Assembly: GCF_001556515.1 (NCBI RefSeq)
Contig: NZ_LSJA01000081.1
Span: 1-30,399 of the forward strand
DNA: 30,399 nucleotides
Source: Caulobacter sp. CCH9-E1
GTDB taxonomy: Bacteria; Pseudomonadota; Alphaproteobacteria; Caulobacterales; Caulobacteraceae
Direction: 5' to 3'
Shown here: positions 8,070 to 15,193 of the stretch, in pieces
Position numbering within the stretch: the first letter of the stretch is position 1
How the letters are laid out: every line of letters starts with the position of its first letter
Translations under genes and position numbers: made by a program
The notes under the pieces: model-generated
What the model was told of the DNA's origin: nothing
The model's input: only the letters and a program-made list of their open reading frames with translations
The model's database searches: none

Positions 8070-8245
8070 GTTCGCTCCCTTTGCGGTCCGCTCGCCAGAC
8101 CGCGCCGGCATGCTTTACGCAACGCGACGCCAACCCTGGATGGAACCCATCATTCTTGCCTGGAGGCTTCCATGAAATGGGTTACATTGCAAGAAAGCTC
8201 GACATTCGATCGCGAAAAGTGGGCGTCCGGGAGGAAGAAAGCACC
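8070..8245. promoter_or_regulatory. Divergent promoter region between GMC dehydrogenase and DUF1080 gene
   Basis: 176 bases separate the divergent starts at 8069 (minus) and 8246 (plus), so both units must be driven from here. No clean -35/-10 pair is evident. TGAAATG (8173-8179) and CATTGCA (8185-8191) form a 6-of-7 inverted repeat with a 5-base gap, a possible regulator site. A strong GGGAGGAAG ribosome binding site (8229-8237) serves the plus-strand gene. Shared control of dehydrogenase and hydrolase is likely but not shown. Confidence 0.5.
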
Positions 8246-9073
8246 ATGACCATCTTGTCCGCCAAGGCGCGGGGCGCCGGCTTGGCCGCGCTCGCGCTCG
8301 GTCTGGTTGCGACCGCCACCCCGGCGTTCTCTCAGGACTTCAAGGCCGGGCCCTGGAGGCCCCTGTTCGACGGCAAGAGCCTGGACGGGTGGACCCCCAA
8401 GATCGCCAAGCATCCGATGGGCGAAAACTACCAGCAGACCTTCGTCGTCGATCACGGCGCGATCCGGGTTTCCTACGCCGGCTACAAGACCATGGACGGG
8501 CAGTTCGGCCACCTCTTTTACAAGGCGCCGTTCAAGGCCTACCGCCTCCGCCTGACCTACCGATTCCTGACCGACGGCGCCCTGCCGGACACGCCCGCCT
8601 GGGCGCGCAGCAACAGCGGGATCATGTTCCATAGCCAGAGTCCCGAGAGCATGACGGTCAACCAGTCGTTCCCGGTCTCGGTGGAGTTCCAGTTGTTGGG
8701 CAAGGATGGCGACGGGCGCCGAGCGACCGCCGCGGTCTGCACGCCAGGCGTCACCATCACCATCGACGGCCAGAAGGTGAAGGAACACTGCACCCCGTCC
8801 GCCAAGGCGCCGACGATTCCGGACGGAACCTGGGTCAAGGCCGAGCTGGAAGTACGGCCGAACGGCGAGGTGTTCGAAAAGATCGACGGCGTCGTGGTTC
8901 ACCACTACGCGGACATCACCCTGGATCCGGACGACACGGTGGCCGACGGCGCCAAGCCGTACATCCTCGCCCGCGGCGCACAGCGGGTGACCGAAGGCTA
9001 CATCGCCCTGCAGAGCGAGGGCCATCCGATCGAGTTCAAGGACATCGAGATCCAGGAGCTGACGGCGCGCTAG
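8246..9073 (+). CDS. Secreted DUF1080 (3-keto-disaccharide hydrolase family) protein, copy 1
   Basis: 275 residues from ATG 8246 with a strong ribosome binding site. The signal peptide spans about 1-29 (GLAALALGLVATATPAFS), so the protein is periplasmic. The mature start WRPLFDGKSLDGWTPK is the classic opening of DUF1080, a concanavalin-like jelly roll. Further markers are NSGIMFHSQ, VSVEFQLLG and the ending EGYIALQSEGHPIEFKDIEIQEL. Some members of the family cleave 3-keto-glycosides by elimination or hydrolysis after C3 oxidation. The divergent gene encodes just such a candidate oxidase, so this protein may act on its product. Two Cys in the middle (VCTPG and EHCTP) may form a disulphide. 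It is followed at once by a perfect 15-base hairpin. Confidence 0.85.
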   Translation: MTILSAKARGAGLAALALGLVATATPAFSQDFKAGPWRPLFDGKSLDGWTPKIAKHPMGENYQQTFVVDHGAIRVSYAGYKTMDGQFGHLFYKAPFKAYRLRLTYRFLTDGALPDTPAWARSNSGIMFHSQSPESMTVNQSFPVSVEFQLLGKDGDGRRATAAVCTPGVTITIDGQKVKEHCTPSAKAPTIPDGTWVKAELEVRPNGEVFEKIDGVVVHHYADITLDPDDTVADGAKPYILARGAQRVTEGYIALQSEGHPIEFKDIEIQELTAR

Positions 9074-9077
9074 CGCC

Positions 9078-9111
9078 TGTCAGCTTCAAATGGAATCATT
9101 TGAAGCTGACA
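9078..9111 (+). terminator. Perfect 15-bp hairpin with a GAATC loop boundary
   Basis: TGTCAGCTTCAAATG (9078-9092) and its exact complement (9097-9111) flank a four-base loop. It begins 5 bases after the DUF1080 stop. No run of T follows on the plus strand (AAACGGG), so it is more a transcript-end hairpin or repeat than a textbook intrinsic terminator. GAATC at 9093-9097 is a GANTC methylation site at the tip. Confidence 0.6.
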
Positions 9112-9183
9112 AACGGGCCCTGATTCAAATATTTAGAGCGTGATAGTCGCCGAAACCGCGCACACTCTCGGCTCACGCTCTAA
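9078..9183. repeat. Caulobacter-type intergenic inverted-repeat element with GANTC sites
   Basis: Between two convergent genes lie a 15-bp perfect hairpin (9078-9111) and a second, bulged one: TTAGAGCGTGA at 9133-9143 pairs exactly with TCACGCTCTAA at 9173-9183, and GCCGA at 9149-9153 pairs with TCGGC at 9168-9172. GANTC sites occur at 9093-9097 (GAATC) and 9122-9126 (GATTC). Intergenic inverted repeats containing GANTC, the CcrM target, are known in Caulobacter crescentus. Membership in that repeat family is an inference from structure; copy number cannot be checked within one window. Confidence 0.6.
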
Positions 9184-9199
9184 GGCGCCGTCAGGAACC

Positions 9200-9562
9200 T
9201 CACTTCTTCACAGTCCCCAGGTACTGGATCACCGCCGCGCGCTCTTCGGGGTTCGGCGCGCCCAGCAGCATCTTGGTGCCTGGCACCAGCTTGTTTGGCG
9301 CCTTGACGAAGGCGTCCAGCCGGTCAGGCGTCCAGGTGAGACCCGAGGCCTTCATGGCGCTGCTGTAGGCGTAGCCCGGCGCGGTCCCGGCTTTTCTACC
9401 GACCACGCCGGCCAAGGGCGGCCCCATTTTGCCGGGGGCTGGCTGCAGCGAGTGGCAGACCGTGCAGCGCTGCTGGAACACCTGCTCGCCAGTGGGGGGC
9501 GCGGCGGCCGCGCTGGAGGCCAGGCCCGAGACAATGGCGGCGAAGGTAAGCTGGAACTTCAT
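9200..9562 (-). CDS. Periplasmic class I cytochrome c
   Basis: 120 residues from ATG 9562, with ACGGAGT as ribosome binding site. A Sec signal peptide covers about 1-20 (QLTFAAIVSGLASSAAA). One haem site CTVCH is at 33-37; the GPPLAGVVGRKAG and YSSAMKASGLTW stretches are typical of small monohaem cytochromes c, and the distal Met is probably in GTKMLLG (near residue 97). It is the last gene of the minus-strand unit that starts at 14007, 25 bases after the TIM-barrel gene. The most economical role is electron acceptor for the GMC dehydrogenase at 6330-8069, passing electrons towards the terminal oxidase. It is an independent gene rather than a fusion to a dehydrogenase subunit. Confidence 0.9.
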   Translation of the reverse strand: MKFQLTFAAIVSGLASSAAAAPPTGEQVFQQRCTVCHSLQPAPGKMGPPLAGVVGRKAGTAPGYAYSSAMKASGLTWTPDRLDAFVKAPNKLVPGTKMLLGAPNPEERAAVIQYLGTVKK

Positions 9563-9587
9563 CGAATACTCCGTCGGGTCGGGCGGA

Positions 9588-10643
9588 TTAGAGGCCAAGC
9601 AGGCGGCGATTGCGACCAGGATCCGAAGCGCCGCCGGCGAAATCGTCGAACGCCTTGTCGGTCACCTGGATAATGTGGTCGCGGATGAACGGCGCGCCTT
9701 CGCGAGCGCCCTGCTCGGGATGCTTCAATGCGCACTCCCACTCCAACACCGCCCAGCCGTCGTAGTCGTACTGGGCCAGCCTCGAGAAAATGGCTCGGAA
9801 GTCCACCTGGCCATCGCCCAGCGAGCGGAAACGTCCCGGCCGGTCTACCCAGCCCAAGTAGCCGCCATAGACGCCGGCCCGGGCCGAGGGCCGAAACTCG
9901 GCGTCCTTGACGTGGAACGCCTTGATGCGCTCGTGGTAGCGGTCGATGTAGCCCAGATAGTCCAGCTGCTGCAGGACGAGATGGCTGGGATCGTACAGGA
10001 TGTTGGCGCGCGGATGGCCGCCCACTTCGTCCAGAAAGCGCTCGAAGGTCGCGCCGTCATGTAGGTCCTCGCCCGGATGGATCTCGTAACAGGCGTCGAC
10101 GCCGTTCTCCTCGAAGACGTCCAGGATCGGCTTCCAGCGCCGACCGAGCTCGGCGAAGGCCTCCTCGACCAGGCCCGCAGGACGCTGCGGCCACGGATAG
10201 AAATAGGGCCAGGCCAGCGCGCCCGAAAACGTGGCGTGAGCCTTTAGTCCGAGGCGTCGGCTGGCCACGGCCGCGGCCTTGACCTGCCCGACCGCCCATT
10301 CCTGACGCTCCTTGGGCTTGCCGCGCAGCTGGGGCGGCGCAAAGCCGTCGAACAGCTCGTCATAGGCCGGATGCACGGCGACCAACTGGCCCTGCAGGTG
10401 GGTCGAGAGTTCGGTGATCCGCAGGCCATGGTCGGCCAGCAGGCCGGCGATGTCGTCGCAATAGGCCTGGCTCTCGGCGGCGCGCGCCAGATCGAAGAAC
10501 GAGTCGGCCCCGCCGGTCGGCATCTGCACGCCGACATAGCCGAGGTCGGCGACCCACTTGGCCATGGTCTCCAGCTTGTCGAACGGCGGCTTGTCGCCGA
10601 TGAACTGGGCTAGGAAGATGCCGGGTCCCTTGAGCGTCTTCAT
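9588..10643 (-). CDS. Xylose-isomerase-like TIM-barrel sugar isomerase/epimerase (probably cytosolic)
   Basis: 351 residues from ATG 10643, overlapping the stop of the Gfo/Idh gene (ATGA). There is no signal peptide. The AP-endonuclease-2-like TIM barrel is marked by GPGIFLAQFIGD at the start, YVGVQMPTGG, ITELSTHLQGQL and the divalent-metal residues spread along the barrel: Glu in ACYEIHPGED, Asp and His in LYDPSHL, His in AFHVKDAEF and Glu in WAVLEWECALKHPE near the C-terminus. Relatives include IolE/IolH-type enzymes and TIM barrels that act on 3-keto-sugars or 3-keto-glycosides. Its place between the oxidoreductase and cytochrome c genes points to the keto-sugar branch. The precise reaction is not predictable. 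Confidence 0.85.
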   Translation of the reverse strand: MKTLKGPGIFLAQFIGDKPPFDKLETMAKWVADLGYVGVQMPTGGADSFFDLARAAESQAYCDDIAGLLADHGLRITELSTHLQGQLVAVHPAYDELFDGFAPPQLRGKPKERQEWAVGQVKAAAVASRRLGLKAHATFSGALAWPYFYPWPQRPAGLVEEAFAELGRRWKPILDVFEENGVDACYEIHPGEDLHDGATFERFLDEVGGHPRANILYDPSHLVLQQLDYLGYIDRYHERIKAFHVKDAEFRPSARAGVYGGYLGWVDRPGRFRSLGDGQVDFRAIFSRLAQYDYDGWAVLEWECALKHPEQGAREGAPFIRDHIIQVTDKAFDDFAGGASDPGRNRRLLGL

Positions 10644-11773
10644 CAAACGTCTCCTTCCAGGCTCACCCAGCCGGCGTCCTCGCGGCTGGCGGACACGGCC
10701 CGCTCGACGAAGGCCATGCCGCGCACGCCCTCGGCGATATCGGGAACCAACGCCCCCTCCCCGCCCTCGATGGCGTCGGCGAAATCGCGATAGATGTTGG
10801 CGAAGGCCTCGATGAAGCCCTCCGGATGGCCAGTCGGCAGGCGGGTGACCGAGCGAGCCGCTGCGCTGAGATAGGGCGAGCCCGCGTGCAGCACCTGGCT
10901 GGGGCCGTCCAGCCAGTCCAGGGTCAGAACGTTCGGATCCTCGTGAGACCAGGTCACGCCACCCTTCTCGCCATAGACACAGAGCTTCAGGCCGTTGCGA
11001 GCGCCGGCGCTGATCTGCGAGGCGATCAGCACGCCCCGTGCGCCGTTGCCGAAGCGCAGCAGGACGTTGCAATCGTCGTCCAGGGCGCGTCCCGGCACCA
11101 CCGTGGCGACATCGGCGCAAAGCCGCTCGACCCGCTGGCCGGTCACGAACTCGGCGATGTTGAAGGCGTGGACGCCGATGTCGCCGATGCAGCCGCCGAC
11201 GCCAGACTGGGTCGGATCAACCCGCCAGGTGGCTTGCTTGTTGTCGGCGTCGCGCTCCAGCGGCTTGGACAGCCAGCCTTGCGAATACTCGACCACCACC
11301 TTGCGGATCGCCCCGAGGTCGCCCCGGGCCACGATCTCGCGCGCCTCGCGGACCATCGGATAGCCGGTGTAGGTGTAGGTCAGGCCGTAGCGCTTGCCCG
11401 ACGCCGCGACGATCGCGGCCAGTTCCCTGGCTTCCGCGAGGTTCAGGGTGGCCGGCTTATCGCTGATCACGTTCAAGCCGCCGCGCAACGCCGCCGCGGA
11501 GACGTCGAAGTGCAGATGGTTTGGCGTCACGACGGACACCAATTGGACGCCATCGGCGCGGGTGCGCTCGGTGGCGATCATCGTGTGGTGATCCGGATAG
11601 ACCCGGTCCGGCGCGACGCCCCAGGCCGCGGCGGCCCGCGCGTTCTTGGCCGGATCGCGGCTGAACACCCCGGCGATGAGGCGGATGCGTCCGTCAAGCT
11701 CGGCGGCCATCCGGTGCACCGGACCGATGAACGAGCCGGGCCCGCCCCCGACCATGGCCATCCGCAGGCTCAT
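10643..11773 (-). CDS. Gfo/Idh/MocA-family NAD(P)-dependent sugar oxidoreductase
   Basis: 376 residues from ATG 11773. The Rossmann start is MAMVGGGPGSFIGPVHR (about 5-21), followed by VSVVTPNHLHFD, the catalytic-lysine motif VISDKPATLN and the second-domain motif GGCIGDIGVHAFN that holds the usual Asp and His. There is no signal peptide, so it is cytosolic. Family members oxidise or reduce sugar hydroxyls with NAD(H); in 3-keto pathways they reduce the imported 3-keto sugar to the ordinary hexose. It is flanked on both sides by TIM-barrel genes with ATGA overlaps, so the three are made together. The direction of the reaction is an inference. Confidence 0.9.
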   Translation of the reverse strand: MSLRMAMVGGGPGSFIGPVHRMAAELDGRIRLIAGVFSRDPAKNARAAAAWGVAPDRVYPDHHTMIATERTRADGVQLVSVVTPNHLHFDVSAAALRGGLNVISDKPATLNLAEARELAAIVAASGKRYGLTYTYTGYPMVREAREIVARGDLGAIRKVVVEYSQGWLSKPLERDADNKQATWRVDPTQSGVGGCIGDIGVHAFNIAEFVTGQRVERLCADVATVVPGRALDDDCNVLLRFGNGARGVLIASQISAGARNGLKLCVYGEKGGVTWSHEDPNVLTLDWLDGPSQVLHAGSPYLSAAARSVTRLPTGHPEGFIEAFANIYRDFADAIEGGEGALVPDIAEGVRGMAFVERAVSASREDAGWVSLEGDV

Positions 11774-12741
11774 CAGGCGACCACCTTGGCCAGATAGTCG
11801 AAGCTGATCTTAGCCGACGCAAGGCGGGTCCCCGTGAACGGCGGCTCCTGCTCGTAAAAGAACCCGCGCACGCCGGCCTCATAGGCGGCGGGCAGGAGCT
11901 TGGGCCAATTGATCATGCCGGAACCGACCTCGGTCGGATCCTGGCGGAGCTCGAAGTTCGGCTTCGTGTTCGGCTTGATGTCCTTGACGTGCATATGGGT
12001 GAAGCGGCCGGCATGCGCCTTCAGCATGGCGAAGGGGTCGTGACCAGCGGCCGTCACCCAGCCCGCGTCCATCTCGAACGAGACCAGGCTCGGGTCCGTG
12101 CCCTTCAGCAGGATGTCCATGCCGGTGGTGTCGCCCCCCTTGGCGTCCTTAAGCGGCGCGAGTTCGAAATTGTGGTTATGGTAGCCGGTGGCGATGCCAG
12201 CCTTCTTCAGGACGACCGCCTTCTCGTTCATGAAGTCGGCGTTCCACTTCCAGTCGTCGGCGGTCATCTGGTTTCCGGCCTGACGCAGGTCCGCCCCCGT
12301 GAAGCGGTCCGGGATGTAGAGGATCGGCATGATCGCTGTCTTCACGCCGATCACATGCAGGTCGTCGGCCAACTTCCCGAGATCGCCGCTGAAGGTGGCG
12401 CCAGCGCCCTTGGGCTGAACGTGAGCGCTGGTGCAAGCAAGACCCGCGCGATCAAAGGCGGCGCGCAGCTCGGCCGGCGTGCGCCCCAGATAGCCGGCCA
12501 GCTCCACGGTCTTGAAGCCGATCTTGGAGACCGTCGCCAGCTGGGCGTCGAGCTCCTTCGCGAGATCCGGACCCAGGCTGTAGAGCTGGATGCCCAGCGG
12601 CAGCTTGCGGCGCTGGAAGAAGTTGGCCTCAGCCGCGCTGGCGGCGCCCGCCCAGGCTGCGGCCATGGCCGCCCCGCCGGCGGCGAGGAGCCCGCGTCGA
12701 GAAAGGGGGGCGGCTCGGGTTTCGTTGGAAATCGTGCGCAC
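11773..12741 (-). CDS. Tat-exported sugar phosphate isomerase/epimerase-like TIM barrel
   Basis: 322 residues from GTG 12741, with AAAGGA about eight bases upstream. The leader LSRRGLLAAGGAAMAAAW has twin Arg and an Ala-rich end near residue 37 (ASAAEAN), so the barrel is predicted to work in the periplasm. The barrel motifs are LPLGIQLYSLGPDL, FKTVELAGYLGRTP, ATGYHNHNFEL (metal His/Asn/Glu), SFEMDAGWVTAAG and THMHVKDI. Exported copies of this family are common in bacteria that degrade unusual glycosides, and some act on 3-keto-glycosides. Together with the cytosolic barrel at 9588-10643 it gives one barrel on each side of the inner membrane. An ATG start is not available at the right place. 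Confidence 0.85.
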   Translation of the reverse strand: MRTISNETRAAPLSRRGLLAAGGAAMAAAWAGAASAAEANFFQRRKLPLGIQLYSLGPDLAKELDAQLATVSKIGFKTVELAGYLGRTPAELRAAFDRAGLACTSAHVQPKGAGATFSGDLGKLADDLHVIGVKTAIMPILYIPDRFTGADLRQAGNQMTADDWKWNADFMNEKAVVLKKAGIATGYHNHNFELAPLKDAKGGDTTGMDILLKGTDPSLVSFEMDAGWVTAAGHDPFAMLKAHAGRFTHMHVKDIKPNTKPNFELRQDPTEVGSGMINWPKLLPAAYEAGVRGFFYEQEPPFTGTRLASAKISFDYLAKVVA

Positions 12742-12759
12742 GAGGCTTTCCTTTCAGGT

Positions 12760-14007
12760 TCAAGGCTGGGCCGGGCTGGCGGCGCCCACGGGGTCTTCGG
12801 CCTGGCTTTCGGCGACCGGGCCGCGCGACGGCGGGCGGAAGAAGACCGCCATCAGCAGCACGGCGACGAGCGCCATGCCGGTCGGAACCAGGAACAGGCT
12901 CGTATAGTCGACGGTCCCGTCGGTGGTGAGACGGCTGATCAGTTCCGGGAACAGGAAGCTGGCCGCGACATTGCCAACCCCAAGGATCAGGAGATTGAAC
13001 AGGCCCTGGGCGCTCGAACGGACGTCCTTGGGGAACACCGCGTCGACGAAGATGTAGACCGTGGCGAAGAAGAACGCGTAGCAGATCCCGTGCAGCAGCT
13101 GGACGGCGACAATCACCGGAATGCTGTCGGCGAAGAAGGCGAAGACGGCGAAGCGCGCGGCGTGGCCTAGGACGCCGATGATCATGGTGATCTTCCAGCC
13201 CAGCCGCGCCAGGACGCGGCCCAGGAAGAACATGGTCAGGATCTCGGCTACCTGGCCCAGGCTCAGCACGACCATCGACAGATTGCCCGCGATGCCTACC
13301 CGATTGGTCAGGAAGGCGTCGGCCATCACGAAGTAGCCGTTGTGGATCACGGAATCGATGAAGGTGACGATGAACAGCACCAGCACGAACGGCGCGCCCA
13401 AGAGCTTGAACGCCCGTCGCCAGGCCAGCTTGTCGACGCCCGCCTCATCCTTGCGCGGCGGCGTGTGCGGCAGGGTCAGCGAATAGGCGGCGAAGGCGAA
13501 GGACAGGATCGCGGCGACCAGGAAGATCCAGCGGGTCTGCTCAACCGTGGCCTGCGCGCCCAGCAGGAAGACGAAGGGCCAGCTGACCAGCACCCACCCG
13601 ACCGTGCCGCCCATCCGCACCGCGCCGAACTCGCCGGCCGGGTCTTTCAGATTGGCGAAGGCGATCGAGTTGGTGACCGACAGGGTCGGCACGTAGACCA
13701 GGCTGAAGATCAGGTAGCAGGCGAAGAACGGCCAGAAGCTGGTCGAGAACGCCGTGCCGACCAGGGCTAGGCCGCCGATCAGATGGCTAGCGGCCAGGAA
13801 ACGCTCCGCCGAGAAGTTGCGATCGGCGAACTGGTTGGAGAAGAAGATTCCGACCAAGGCGGCGACGCCCCAGGCGCTGCCGACCAATGACTGCTGCCAC
13901 GGCGCGAAACCCAGCATGCCCATGTACGGGAAGATCTTCGGCGCCCAGGCGCCCCAGATCGCCAGTTGCAGCACCATCATCAGGAAGAGCCGGAAGCTCG
14001 TCTTCAT
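12760..14007 (-). CDS. MFS transporter, nucleoside:H+ symporter (NupG)-like
   Basis: 415 residues from ATG 14007, with GGGAGG upstream. About twelve hydrophobic segments are seen, with a large central loop (HTPPRKDEAGVDKLAWRRAF). The opening LFLMMVLQLAIWGAWAPKIFPYM and the segment GAVRMGGTVGWVLVSWPFVF match the NupG-like branch of the major facilitator superfamily. Members sitting in sugar or keto-glycoside clusters of many environmental bacteria are probably sugar carriers rather than nucleoside carriers. It is the first gene of the minus-strand unit (14007 to 9200) and lies divergent to the LacI regulator, so it is likely the direct target of that repressor. It probably imports the keto-sugar or glycoside. 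Confidence 0.85.
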   Translation of the reverse strand: MKTSFRLFLMMVLQLAIWGAWAPKIFPYMGMLGFAPWQQSLVGSAWGVAALVGIFFSNQFADRNFSAERFLAASHLIGGLALVGTAFSTSFWPFFACYLIFSLVYVPTLSVTNSIAFANLKDPAGEFGAVRMGGTVGWVLVSWPFVFLLGAQATVEQTRWIFLVAAILSFAFAAYSLTLPHTPPRKDEAGVDKLAWRRAFKLLGAPFVLVLFIVTFIDSVIHNGYFVMADAFLTNRVGIAGNLSMVVLSLGQVAEILTMFFLGRVLARLGWKITMIIGVLGHAARFAVFAFFADSIPVIVAVQLLHGICYAFFFATVYIFVDAVFPKDVRSSAQGLFNLLILGVGNVAASFLFPELISRLTTDGTVDYTSLFLVPTGMALVAVLLMAVFFRPPSRGPVAESQAEDPVGAASPAQP

Positions 14008-14071
14008 GGTCCTGGCCCTCCCCGACCAGCTTGGGCGGCGTTTCGAGCCCTTATGGCTCCGCTCGCTCCGA

Positions 14072-14094
14072 TGTAATCGAAATCATCGATAACA
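14072..14094. promoter_or_regulatory. LacI-type operator candidate in the MFS/LacI divergent promoter
   Basis: TGTaATCGA-AATCA-TCGATaACA: arms 14072-14080 and 14086-14094 match at 8 of 9 positions around a central T at 14083. It lies 65 bases before the MFS start (14007) and 92 before the LacI ATG (14186), where a repressor could block both. The odd-length spacing differs from the CG-centred sites of many LacI members, so assignment to this regulator is tentative. Confidence 0.5.
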
Positions 14095-14185
14095 GGGGTC
14101 GGGCGAACCGGCAACCAGCTCACGGTGAGTTCACCGCTCCAGCTTCGCCTTGCCAAGGAAGGGAGCAGTCGCCAGTGTCGCCGCG

Positions 14186-15193
14186 ATGGCGACCATTCAA
14201 GATGTTGCGCGGGCCGCGGGCGTGTCGACGGCGACGGTCTCGCGGGTGTTCAGCGCTCCCGAGCTGGTGATCGAGGCGACGCGCCAGAAGGTCATGGCCG
14301 CGGTGGCCCAGCTTGGCTACGAGCCCAACTTCGCCGCCAAGAGCCTGCGCACCCTGCGGACCGAGAAGATCCTGGTCACGGTGCCGGACATCTCCAATCC
14401 GTTCTTCTCGCAGGTCATCCGAGGCGTCGAGGAAGCCGCCCTCGCCGCCGGCTACTCGGTGCTTCTGGGCGACACGCGCCACGAAGAGGCGCGCGAGGAA
14501 CAATACGCGGCCATGTTCCGCCGCAAGGAGGCCGACGGCCTGATCTTCCTCGGCCACCGCCTGCCCGACGCCCTGGCCGAGATGGTCGCCGCCAAGGGCG
14601 TGAAGACTCCGATCGTCAATGGCTGCGAGTTCCGGCCTGGCCTCGCCGTCTCCAGCGCGCACATCGACAACGAAGGCGCCGCCGCCGAGGTCATGGAGCA
14701 TCTCTATGGCCTCGGGCACATCCGCATCGGGGTCGTGACCGGGCCGCTGGCCAGCCCGATCAGCAGCGACCGCCTCTCGGGCGTTCTGGCCGCGGCCCAG
14801 CGGCGCGGTCGCGCCAGCGCGCTGCGCATCTCGATCGGCGACTTCTCGATCGAGTCGGGCGTGCGCCAGGCCGGAGAGCTGCTGGACGAGCCGGGGCGGC
14901 CGACCGCGATCTTCTGCTTCAGCGACGAGATGGCGATGGGGGCCTTGGAAGCGATCCGGAGACGCGGCCTCGTTTGCCCGCGCGACGTCTCGCTGGTCGG
15001 CTTCGACGACATCCGCTTCGCGCGTCATCTCGACCCGCAGTTGACCACGGTCAGCCAGCCGATGGAGCAGATCGGGCACGAGGTCGTGCGGCTCCTGCTC
15101 GACATCCTGGCGGGGCGGGCGACGACGCTGCAAAACGTGACCCTGCCGCACGAGCTGGTCGTGCGGGCCAGCACGGCGCCGCCAGCCGCCTAG
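14186..15193 (+). CDS. LacI-family transcriptional regulator
   Basis: 335 residues from ATG 14186. The helix-turn-helix with hinge is immediate: ATIQDVARAAGVSTATVSRVFS, then EATRQKVMAAVAQLGYEPNFAAKSLRT. The ligand-binding part has the periplasmic-binding-like fold (VTVPDISNPFFSQVIRGVEEAA, ADGLIFLGHR, HLYGLGHIRIGVVTG, TAIFCFSDEMAMGAL, DVSLVGFDDIRFARHLDPQLTTV). A TTG at 14150 with AAGGAAGGGAG nearby would add 12 residues before the HTH; ATG 14186 was chosen because family proteins begin right at the HTH. It probably senses a sugar intermediate and controls the divergent unit 14007-9200. Its stop overlaps the stop of the convergent DUF1080 gene by three bases. Confidence 0.92.
   Translation: MATIQDVARAAGVSTATVSRVFSAPELVIEATRQKVMAAVAQLGYEPNFAAKSLRTLRTEKILVTVPDISNPFFSQVIRGVEEAALAAGYSVLLGDTRHEEAREEQYAAMFRRKEADGLIFLGHRLPDALAEMVAAKGVKTPIVNGCEFRPGLAVSSAHIDNEGAAAEVMEHLYGLGHIRIGVVTGPLASPISSDRLSGVLAAAQRRGRASALRISIGDFSIESGVRQAGELLDEPGRPTAIFCFSDEMAMGALEAIRRRGLVCPRDVSLVGFDDIRFARHLDPQLTTVSQPMEQIGHEVVRLLLDILAGRATTLQNVTLPHELVVRASTAPPAA

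Noticed and set aside
8144..8195. Interleaved complementary heptamers in the GMC/DUF1080 promoter
   Set aside because: AACCCAT/ATGGGTT and TTCTTGC/GCAAGAA are exact but short and widely spaced; chance is a sufficient explanation.
6363..8249. 628-codon plus-strand open frame over the GMC dehydrogenase
   Set aside because: It is antisense to a well-supported gene with catalytic motifs and is a codon-bias artefact.
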